This document shows, piece after piece, positions 57,438 through 64,000 of a DNA stretch of 64,000 nt. How positions within the stretch are numbered: position 1 is the stretch's first letter; every line of letters starts with the position of its first letter. The DNA is taken from NCBI RefSeq assembly GCF_000217995.1, contig NC_015676.1, positions 412,103 through 476,102 of the forward strand, given 5' to 3'. The notes beneath the pieces were generated by a model that saw nothing but the letters and a program-made list of their open reading frames with translations, did no database searches and was not told the origin of the DNA. This stretch comes from Methanosalsum zhilinae DSM 4017 (GTDB taxonomy: Archaea; Halobacteriota; Methanosarcinia; Methanosarcinales; Methanosarcinaceae). The position numbers and the translations under genes are program-made.

Positions 57438-58316
57438 TCAGGACCGGTTTACTTCAATGGCCCTTTCTGATGTCTCAATAGAAAATTTCTTTTTACCATC
57501 CATATAAACACGGATCACTCCTCCTGACTCTGAGATAGTAACAGCTATTGCAACAGTGTCTCTTGTAATCGTGGCTGCCGATACGTGTCTTCCACCAAGA
57601 CCTTTATCGATAGCGATTTCTCTTGCGTCGATGTCAAGATACCTTCCTGCAGAATGTATTATTCCATCTTCTGAGACCACAAAAACACCGTCAAGCTGAG
57701 AGAATTCTTTTATTGATTCCCAGTTGTCCCGGTTGAGTATATTTCTTCTGTCTTCTGGGTGTCCATAATATGGATTTATTATTATCTGATGTGATCGCAT
57801 CATTACTTCTTCCACGTCTCCTATAATAAATGCAGTACCAACTTTTTTTCCTTCTCTTCCAAAAGTAGAAATTTCCAGAGCTATAGAAAGCACGGCCTTC
57901 AGGACATCAGTTGAAGCTCTCTCTTCACACTCTCGCATCACTTTGACCATTGGATTCTCTTTAATATTGTGAATAATTATAGATGTGGAATCAAAAGTTT
58001 CAATTACTCCAATTACTATACCATCTCTTATCTGATCCATGAAATGTTCGATAGCTGCTACTTTTTCCAGATGTTCGATTTTTCCAGAACATTCCTGTAC
58101 TAACTGAGAGCTAAGGTCTGTATCCCCTTTTGTTTTTTCCACACTTGATGAGATCAAATACTTGATAAAATCCTTAGGTTTTTTTGAAATCGAGTATATG
58201 GGGATGGAGGTCTCGTTTCCTTCAATTGGGATATCTCCAAACACAATTATTGCACAGGCATTCAGTTCTCTGGCTAAGTTTACTGCATTTTTTATAATTA
58301 TGTTTGTGTTTTTCAT
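57438..58316 (-). CDS. dacZ: Diadenylate cyclase (DacZ)
   Basis: A 292-residue protein. The N-terminal half has an archaeal regulatory domain (CAIIVFGDIPIEG); the C-terminal half is a DAC catalytic domain: LDGVFVVSEDG (D209, DGV in place of the common DGA), SAGRYLDID and the RHxxA motif GGRHVSAA (R243-H244). It makes c-di-AMP, which controls osmotic balance and is essential in Haloferax. ATG 58316 follows an AAGGGGAT ribosome site. Confidence 0.85.
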   Translation of the reverse strand: MKNTNIIIKNAVNLARELNACAIIVFGDIPIEGNETSIPIYSISKKPKDFIKYLISSSVEKTKGDTDLSSQLVQECSGKIEHLEKVAAIEHFMDQIRDGIVIGVIETFDSTSIIIHNIKENPMVKVMRECEERASTDVLKAVLSIALEISTFGREGKKVGTAFIIGDVEEVMMRSHQIIINPYYGHPEDRRNILNRDNWESIKEFSQLDGVFVVSEDGIIHSAGRYLDIDAREIAIDKGLGGRHVSAATITRDTVAIAVTISESGGVIRVYMDGKKKFSIETSERAIEVNRS

Positions 58317-58459
58317 CAAATCCCCTTGATATACCATTTTGGTTCTATTTTTCTGTGTAATTAAAGTATGTTAGTTATAGATAAAAAGAGTTAGGTTATT
58401 ATTCAAAAACAACGTTAATGATTTAAGTGAATATAGCATAGTTTCTATGGGTGGTATGT

Positions 58460-59011
58460 TTGGTCAGAGTTTTTATTTCAGTGGATATTCCACAGAACAT
58501 GGCAGATAAAATTTCTCAGGTACAGTCTTATTTCTCTGATTTTAATTTCAAATTTGTGGATCCTTTGCAGGTTCACCTAACTCTTAAATTTCTGGGTGAC
58601 GTCGATGATAAACTTATACCCGATATTGCAGAGGCTCTTGATAATATCAATTATGAACCCTTTGAAGCCCGAATTACCGGTCTTGGAGTATTTCCAAAAC
58701 CCTCCTATGCAAAGGTTATCTGGATTGGGGCAGAAGGTGGTTTTGAAGGACTACATCGGGAAGTTGAGTCATGTTTGAAGGATTTAAATTTCAAGAGAGA
58801 CAAAAAAGAATTTACTGCTCATCTGACTATTGCAAGGGTTAAATTCATGCCAAAATCAAAAAAAGAAAATTTTTTGAAGCTGTTCAATGAACTAAAAGAT
58901 GTAGATATAGGGACAATGAGTGTTAACAGCGTTTACCTTAAGAAAAGTACATTAACTCCAGATGGACCGGTGTATGAAACACTTCATGAAGTCCATCTGG
59001 GAGATATGTAA
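58460..59011 (+). CDS. thpR: RNA 2',3'-cyclic phosphodiesterase (2'-5' RNA ligase family)
   Basis: A 183-residue two-lobed protein with two HxTx motifs, HLTLKFLG and HLTIARV, the catalytic residues of the family. It hydrolyses 2',3'-cyclic phosphates in RNA or tRNA ends. TTG 58460 is likely because GGGTGGT (58449-58455) lies just upstream; a GTG at 58451 inside that site adds three residues. Confidence 0.9.
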   Translation: MVRVFISVDIPQNMADKISQVQSYFSDFNFKFVDPLQVHLTLKFLGDVDDKLIPDIAEALDNINYEPFEARITGLGVFPKPSYAKVIWIGAEGGFEGLHREVESCLKDLNFKRDKKEFTAHLTIARVKFMPKSKKENFLKLFNELKDVDIGTMSVNSVYLKKSTLTPDGPVYETLHEVHLGDM

Positions 59012-59020
59012 TGTAAAATA

Positions 59021-60037
59021 TCAGGAGGCTTCATAGTTACTAAAGCCACTTGATCGGACTATTTGTTTATCATCTGTAATAATAAGACATTCTGTTTTTT
59101 CAAGCTGCTCTATCATTTTCAGGCCATCTTCTTTGCCCATTACAAACACTGCAATGGCAAGTGAATCAGCACTGATTGCATCTTCTGCAATTACAGTTGC
59201 ACTTATCAGTTCTTCTGATGGATATCCTGTTCTGGGGTCTGCAATATGTGATACTCTTGCATCATCACTGAAGTATCTCTCATAGTTCCCACTGGTTGCA
59301 ACTGACATGTCATGTATATTGATTATTGTAATGAACTCCTGCTCCCTGTCAGGATTCTGAAGTCCTACTTTCCATGGAGACTGTCTACTGTTTAGGCCAA
59401 TATATTTCCCGTCTCCACCTGCGTTGACAAATGCATTCTCTATTCCATCATTTTTCAATGATTCAATTGCCATGTCGACTGCATAGCCCTTTGCAATTCC
59501 TCCCAGAACAATGCTCATAGCAGGATTTATCTTTATAGAATTACCCTCTATTTCTATACTGGAATAATCAACCAGTTCTAAGGTGTTGTTGATTTCTTCT
59601 GGTGTGGGTGGTTCAAATGTACCTCCTGGTTTGAACTTGCTCTCCCACAGATCAAGTACTGGCTTGATAGTTATATCAAATGCGCCATCGCTTAACTCGG
59701 AATAGTGTATGGAAGTTTCAATAACATACACTAGCTCAGGGTCTGCGTCATGGATGACACCTTCCTGATTTAACCTGCTCACTTCACTATTATTTTTGAA
59801 GTGGCTCATTGTGGTTTCTATATTTTCTATTTTATCGAATGCACGCTCAATAGATTCGTATGCATATGTTTCATCAGTATGGATCACAGTTATTGTAATC
59901 GGTGTATTCATCAGGTTTCTAGTTACTTTGAATTCCTGCTCTTCCTGTATATCTTCTGTACCAGAATATACAATAATTGATGCAGCAATTGCTAACAGCA
60001 TAAAAAAGCCCAATATTATAACTGGTTTATTTTTCAT
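59021..60037 (-). CDS. apbE: FAD:protein FMN transferase (ApbE family)
   Basis: A 338-residue protein with an N-terminal signal anchor (VIILGFFMLLAIAASIIVYSG), then the ApbE fold (MSHFKNNSEVSRLNQEG, VLGGIAKGYAVDMAIESLK, VNAGGDGKYIG, SHIADPRTGYPS, DAISADSLAIAVFVMGK). It attaches FMN to threonines of exported or membrane flavoproteins, RnfD and RnfG being the usual targets. It is divergent from the rnf operon by 100 bases. Earlier frame starts to 60220 are shadows. Confidence 0.9.
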   Translation of the reverse strand: MKNKPVIILGFFMLLAIAASIIVYSGTEDIQEEQEFKVTRNLMNTPITITVIHTDETYAYESIERAFDKIENIETTMSHFKNNSEVSRLNQEGVIHDADPELVYVIETSIHYSELSDGAFDITIKPVLDLWESKFKPGGTFEPPTPEEINNTLELVDYSSIEIEGNSIKINPAMSIVLGGIAKGYAVDMAIESLKNDGIENAFVNAGGDGKYIGLNSRQSPWKVGLQNPDREQEFITIINIHDMSVATSGNYERYFSDDARVSHIADPRTGYPSEELISATVIAEDAISADSLAIAVFVMGKEDGLKMIEQLEKTECLIITDDKQIVRSSGFSNYEAS

Positions 60038-60060
60038 CACCGAGGATAGGAAAACATCTG

Positions 60061-60090
60061 GTTTAAATTTAATTCGAAACCTATAAGTAC
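60061..60090. promoter_or_regulatory. Divergent promoter between apbE and the mmcA-rnf operon
   Basis: Rightward: CTATAAGTA (60081-60089) preceded by a BRE-like CGAAAC (60075-60080), 49 bases before ATG 60138. Leftward: the AT box TTTAAATTT (60062-60070) lies about 25 bases before ATG 60037, so apbE mRNA would be nearly leaderless. Both read-outs are predictions from motif position only. Confidence 0.5.
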
Positions 60091-60137
60091 CGGCAACATA
60101 ATTGAATGCGATAATAGCTGAGAACTGGGTATTTATT

Positions 60138-60551
60138 ATGACTGACGAGAAGATTGCAGGCGAAACTCCGAAGAAGGCAGGTAAGGATAAATATCTCATG
60201 GTTGCAATCCACCATATCATTGAAGGATATGGCTGGACTGCTGTAGAAAACCATTTTGCTGAGAATTATTTTAATTTTATTTATAGAAAACCTGGTTCAT
60301 CACTGGAAAAAATTGAGATTAAAGCATATTATGTAGGAAATCATCTGGATATGAGTTTTATTGGATATACCGGCAAAAAAAGTCTGATGTCCAAGATATT
60401 TGATTTTAATGTTCTTGAAACAACCAAGAGATTTGATCTTAACAAATATGTATCTGATGACATGAAAGTACTAAATGAAGATCGACTGAGGAATGTTATC
60501 AGCGTAGTTATCAAAGAACTTGAAAACGCTTCAAAGAAAGAAGATAATTGA
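60138..60551 (+). CDS. Unknown small protein, first gene of the mmcA-rnf operon
   Basis: A 137-residue soluble protein, beta-rich with a C-terminal helix (MSKIFDFNVLETTKRFDLNKYV, RLRNVISVVIKELENASKKE). Central YAYYVGNHLDMSFIGYTG-like strands. No signal sequence or membrane helix. No family recognised. It ends 8 bases before mmcA, and the predicted promoter at 60061-60090 precedes it, so it should be co-transcribed with mmcA and rnf. It could be an assembly or regulatory factor of the complex (inference). Confidence 0.75.
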   Translation: MTDEKIAGETPKKAGKDKYLMVAIHHIIEGYGWTAVENHFAENYFNFIYRKPGSSLEKIEIKAYYVGNHLDMSFIGYTGKKSLMSKIFDFNVLETTKRFDLNKYVSDDMKVLNEDRLRNVISVVIKELENASKKEDN

Positions 60552-60559
60552 GGATTATT

Positions 60560-62122
60560 ATGAGTAAGCTGGACATTATTTTGGTGGCAGTTACCGTTTG
60601 CGTGTTTGCTATTGCAGGTGTAAATGCCTATATGGGCTATGCAGGTTTTGATTCACATTCCCAGCATTATATGACAGATGGTGAATGGTCAGAACGAACA
60701 TGTGGCGGATGCCATATGAATGTGTATAGTGATGCTCAGCAGTCATATCATGTCCAGACAGATATTGAAAAATGGTCCCCACTTACAAACATCAATATTG
60801 AAGCCGATGGAATGAATCGTTGGGCCGAAGAAGTAGGAATATACCACCCTGGAGGCGGTCCTCTTGAAGAATATGGTGTTGATATAGATTGTTTAATCTG
60901 CCACGATCAGACCGATAGATATGATTTTGATAAAAGGGTTGAAGCCATGCAGAGAGGAGAATTCCAAAAAGCAAACTTCAGGGCATTTGAGGATGCAAGT
61001 CTGGAACTGCAACAGTCACCCTATTATATTGCAAACTATATGCTTGATGTTTTAACTCCTCTTCCTGTTGTAATAGCCATACATGATCCTATATATGGCG
61101 GACCATCAAACCAGGCCTGTGCACAATCCTGTCATCTTCAGGAAGTTGAAACAACTGCTGTTACATGGGCTGAAGATATACACTCAGAATATGACGTTCA
61201 TGCAAATCTAAAATGTATAGATTGTCATGTTACAACGGATCATCAGATTGGAAGCAGCACACTAACCACCACACCACCGGAACATGGGGAACTGACAAAT
61301 GTAATGCCGTCATGTGAAGCCAGTGGATGTCATGAAGGTATATCTCATGGACCGATTGCTGATGCACATCTTGATTTCATGACCTGTCAGACATGTCATA
61401 TTCCAAAACTTGCGGGAGCAGATCGGATGGAACGTGCATCTCCCCTTGATAAGTTCAGCTGGAAGGACGGATATCGATCTGATGAAATAAGAAGTGAAGA
61501 TTTCACTCCACTGATTGGTTGGTACGGTCATTCCAGTAATGGGCTTCCAGCATCTGCAGATATGGATGATCCAGATGTGAAAATGACACCATTTAATGTC
61601 ATCACCGGAAGCTGGTGGGATGCAGGCATAGATGAAGATGTGGTGCAGAACCCTAACACAAGTACATCTATAGGCAACCCTATACCGGTATCCCATGTAA
61701 AGGCTGCAGATATGGATGGCGATGGAGTAGTAACTCTGGATGAGATACGCTCTGTTGATATTACAGGAGATGGAGAACCAGACTATCCTGATGCAATATT
61801 GAGAACAGTTGATCTATTTTATCCTGTCAATCATAATATAGCAGGTTCCATGAAAGGACTGTCAGAACCATTATCATGTGATGGCTGTCATGGAGTTTCA
61901 GCAACCGATTTCTTGCAGCAGGCACACTTCCCTGGTCCTGGTGAAGAGCCAGCTGACTGTTTGCAGTGTCATGAAGTAAGACCTCCTATGGATTGGGCAT
62001 TCCTTGGCTATGATAGAGATCCTGCTGAAACCGATCCGCCTACGAACTGGTCAGATATGGATGTAACAGTCACTTACCCAAGACAACCACCAGGTCAGAT
62101 TGAAAGAGAACCAGCTTTTTAA
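60560..62122 (+). CDS. mmcA: Multiheme c-type cytochrome MmcA of the Rnf complex
   Basis: A 520-residue exported protein with an N-terminal signal/anchor (IILVAVTVCVFAIAGVNAYMG). Six CX2CH heme motifs (C48, C111, C219, C276, C440, C467), one CX3CH (C187, CAQSCH) and one CX4CH (C252, CEASGCH) give up to eight hemes. Residues 384-395 (DMDGDGVVTLDE) form a perfect EF-hand-type calcium loop. In Methanosarcina acetivorans the homologue accepts electrons at the Rnf complex and supports extracellular electron transfer. Start ATG 60560 follows TTGAGGATT. Confidence 0.9.
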   Translation: MSKLDIILVAVTVCVFAIAGVNAYMGYAGFDSHSQHYMTDGEWSERTCGGCHMNVYSDAQQSYHVQTDIEKWSPLTNINIEADGMNRWAEEVGIYHPGGGPLEEYGVDIDCLICHDQTDRYDFDKRVEAMQRGEFQKANFRAFEDASLELQQSPYYIANYMLDVLTPLPVVIAIHDPIYGGPSNQACAQSCHLQEVETTAVTWAEDIHSEYDVHANLKCIDCHVTTDHQIGSSTLTTTPPEHGELTNVMPSCEASGCHEGISHGPIADAHLDFMTCQTCHIPKLAGADRMERASPLDKFSWKDGYRSDEIRSEDFTPLIGWYGHSSNGLPASADMDDPDVKMTPFNVITGSWWDAGIDEDVVQNPNTSTSIGNPIPVSHVKAADMDGDGVVTLDEIRSVDITGDGEPDYPDAILRTVDLFYPVNHNIAGSMKGLSEPLSCDGCHGVSATDFLQQAHFPGPGEEPADCLQCHEVRPPMDWAFLGYDRDPAETDPPTNWSDMDVTVTYPRQPPGQIEREPAF

Positions 62123-62135
62123 GGAGTGTTATTCA

Positions 62136-63488
62136 TTGAACGAAATTGAGGTATTGGATAAAATACTGGAAAAAGTAATTATTCCACTAAAACAGCACGA
62201 CGGTGTAATATGTGATCCAGTGGTTAGTGCTGGTGATAGAGTGCTCGTGGGTCAGAAAATAGGAGAATGCTCTGCAAATTATTGTTCCTGCGTTCATTCC
62301 AGTGTTTCTGGTGAGGTTACATCTATAGCTAAAGTACCCCATCCAGGTGGTAACCGTGTGGAAAGTGTTATCATCAAGCCGGACGAAAATCAGGAATCTG
62401 TAGATTTTGTGCCTGCTGGTGCTTTATCACCACAGGGGATCATTTCGGCTATAAAGGAAGCAGGAATAGTTGAACATTTTGGAACCCCTACACACATCCT
62501 GCTCAATACCAAAAAAGAAATTGATACTGTAGTCATAAATGCTACATCTTCTGAATGGATTCAGGGTAAATATGATACTCCTGCAGACTATGCATCCCAG
62601 ATAATCAGTGGGTTGAAGCTTCTTATGAGTGCAGCTGAAGCACCACGTGGGGCTATTGTTGTACGCAAGGATGACCCTGAAACAATTGAAGCTTTTGAAA
62701 GTGCAACCCTTGATGGTAATCCAGTCCATGTAGCTCCTTTGATTGGTAAGAGGAGAATTGATTATTACTATGAGGATCTTGGAACCGATATTGTAGTAGT
62801 TTCACAGGATCCTATGTATGGTAAAAGTCTGCTTAACCTTTTTACATACAATATAACTGGCAGAAAAGTTCCAATCAGCTGTGATCCTTCTGAGGTTGGA
62901 GTTGCTGTATGCAGCGTGAAAACTTCCAAAGCTGTGTATGATGCAGTACACGATGGAATCCCTGTTTATGAAACTGTTGTTACCGTTTCAGGTGCAGTAA
63001 AATCCCCAAAGAAAATACAGGTCAAAATTGGCACTCCTCTAAAAGATGTAATAGAAGCATGCGGAGGGTATAGTGGGGAACCTGGTAAATTGATAGTCAA
63101 TGGTATGATTACCGGAATTGCTCAGTACACTGACGAAGTGCCAGTAACTAAGACTACAATCAGTATATATGCACAGCGCAAAGAAGAAATGGTGATTGAT
63201 GAAGCGCGCTCATGTCTACATTGTGCCAGATGTGTTGATGCCTGCCCTGTAGATCTGGTTCCTTCAAGGATTGCCATACTTGCAGACAGGGGAAGATTTG
63301 ATGAGTGCATGGATCTTTATGTAATGAATTGTATTGAATGTGGTAGATGTGCAGCAACATGTCCATCAAAACTTCATATACTTCAGCTTATAAGATATGC
63401 TAAAGCATCGCTTAAGAAGGTATATCCTGAAACTATTCAGGAATCTGAAAATATGCACTCGGGTTGTCTGCTAAATGGAGGTCAGTAA
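62136..63488 (+). CDS. rnfC: Rnf complex subunit RnfC
   Basis: A 450-residue electron-transfer subunit. Two ferredoxin clusters are present: C360-x2-C363-x2-C366-x3-C370 (CLHCARCVDACP) and C399-x2-C402-x2-C405-x3-C409 (CIECGRCAATCP). The N-terminal barrel-sandwich (PVVSAGDRVLVGQKIGE) and the SLBB-like domain (AVKSPKKIQVKIGTPLKDVIEACGGYSG) are as in bacterial RnfC. Start TTG 62136 after AAGGAGTG. It links ferredoxin oxidation to MmcA and Na+ export. Confidence 0.92.
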   Translation: MNEIEVLDKILEKVIIPLKQHDGVICDPVVSAGDRVLVGQKIGECSANYCSCVHSSVSGEVTSIAKVPHPGGNRVESVIIKPDENQESVDFVPAGALSPQGIISAIKEAGIVEHFGTPTHILLNTKKEIDTVVINATSSEWIQGKYDTPADYASQIISGLKLLMSAAEAPRGAIVVRKDDPETIEAFESATLDGNPVHVAPLIGKRRIDYYYEDLGTDIVVVSQDPMYGKSLLNLFTYNITGRKVPISCDPSEVGVAVCSVKTSKAVYDAVHDGIPVYETVVTVSGAVKSPKKIQVKIGTPLKDVIEACGGYSGEPGKLIVNGMITGIAQYTDEVPVTKTTISIYAQRKEEMVIDEARSCLHCARCVDACPVDLVPSRIAILADRGRFDECMDLYVMNCIECGRCAATCPSKLHILQLIRYAKASLKKVYPETIQESENMHSGCLLNGGQ

Positions 63489-63490
63489 TT

Positions 63491-64000
63491 ATGAGTTACA
63501 CCATCTCAGCCCCGCCTCACAAAAAAATGGACATAAATGTTGATAAAATAATGTGGGCTAAAATATTTGTTCTTGTTCCGGTAAGCATTATATCAATCTA
63601 TTTCTTTGGTATTCCTGCGTTATGGATCATTATTGCAAGTGTGCTGACAGCAGTTATTGCGGAAGCTTCCATCCAGAAGATATTTGACAAAAAATCAACA
63701 ATAAAAGATGGAAACGCAGTTCTAATAGGCTTAATGCTTGCATTATTGATACCACCTGAAGCTCCTATATGGATTCCCATTGTTGGAGCAGCTTTTGCTA
63801 TTATAATTGGAAAGCATGCATTTGGTGGGCTTGGATCTTATCTTTTCAATCCGGTTCTGGCATCATGGATATTCCTGATGATCGCGTGGACTGCGCATAT
63901 GACTCCACTGTCATTTCCATATACAGAACAGTTTTCTGACCTGCTCCTGGAAACGGGTGCAGGATTTCTTGTAGACGTATCACCAATTGCACTGATTGGC
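63491..64000 (+). CDS. rnfD: Rnf complex subunit RnfD (N-terminal part)
   Basis: The first 170 residues of an integral membrane subunit cut by the window end. It starts 2 bases after the rnfC stop with GGAGGTCAG as ribosome site. Helices include AKIFVLVPVSIISIYFF, NAVLIGLMLALLIPPEAP and GGLGSYLFNPVLASWIFLMI (FNPVL is typical). The FMN-bearing Thr motif, target of ApbE, would be downstream. Confidence 0.9.
   Translation, partial: MSYTISAPPHKKMDINVDKIMWAKIFVLVPVSIISIYFFGIPALWIIIASVLTAVIAEASIQKIFDKKSTIKDGNAVLIGLMLALLIPPEAPIWIPIVGAAFAIIIGKHAFGGLGSYLFNPVLASWIFLMIAWTAHMTPLSFPYTEQFSDLLLETGAGFLVDVSPIALIG

Noticed and set aside
60102-60220. Overlap of longer frames of apbE and the 137-aa gene
   Set aside because: Signal anchor at 60037 and ATG 60138 with a shared promoter give two non-overlapping genes; the upstream extensions are not real.

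Overview
The window is a piece of a euryarchaeal chromosome, most likely from a methylotrophic, cytochrome-containing methanogen of the Methanosarcinaceae. The evidence is a methanogen-only gene set (AtwA of the methyl-coenzyme M reductase activation system, a methanogenesis-marker-14-like ATPase, MfnB for methanofuran), archaeal lipid enzymes (GGGP and DGGGP synthases), archaeal information-processing genes (PriS, a Gins51-like protein, aIF2-alpha, Nop10, L44e, S27e, L40e, pelota, CDC48), and above all a multiheme cytochrome c (MmcA) followed by rnfC and rnfD, the start of the Na+-translocating Rnf operon of Methanosarcinales. Base composition is moderately AT-rich. I cannot name the genus from sequence alone.

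Layout. 1-4.6 kb: the end of a flavin oxidoreductase, a membrane protein, an aldehyde dehydrogenase and a frameshifted short-chain dehydrogenase, then a phasin-like coiled coil and a truncated UPF0251 remnant. 4.6-10.6 kb (minus): atwA, GGGP synthase, rpl40e and gatCAB. 10.9-18.2 kb: an uncharacterised radical SAM enzyme, a Mrr-like protein, thioredoxin, marker-14 ATPase, DUF166 facing thymidylate kinase, and a HisA-like protein facing mfnB. 18.4-23.8 kb: an ArsR-type regulator with a palindromic operator candidate, CDC48, protein-only RNase P (HARP), and archaeal S-adenosylmethionine synthetase with a possible terminator/antiterminator leader. 23.8-27.6 kb: DGGGP synthase and the complete aspartate-to-NaMN pathway (nadA, nadX, nadC). 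27.7-34.3 kb: an S-layer/COG1361-type surface protein, a CetZ-like tubulin, an amino-acid permease and a UPF0182 membrane protein.

34.4-47.1 kb is the most accessory-looking part: a PPC-domain protein, an orphan PAS histidine kinase, a wHTH regulator, two convergent LolC/MacB-type permeases, enolase, a Ca2+/cation antiporter, then small or unknown genes (SHOCT protein, a 41-aa triple-CxxC protein, a membrane-anchored unknown, UspA, an AroK-like kinase, a Cys-rich 71-aa protein), a TnpB-like remnant and a DUF420-like protein. A tRNA-Ser(CGA) gene with about 34 extra bases in its D-arm follows.

47.3-55.9 kb: an archaeal information-processing block (PHP protein, PAC2 chaperone, nop10, aIF2-alpha, rps27e, rpl44e, Gins51-like, priS on the minus strand), then rqcH and pelota side by side, a ribosome-rescue pair. 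55.9-64 kb: a MATE transporter, a diadenylate cyclase (DacZ), ThpR, ApbE (flavinyltransferase) divergent from an unknown 137-aa gene followed by mmcA-rnfC-rnfD. ApbE probably attaches FMN to Rnf subunits, so this end forms one functional energy-conservation unit. No CRISPR array or intact mobile element was seen.
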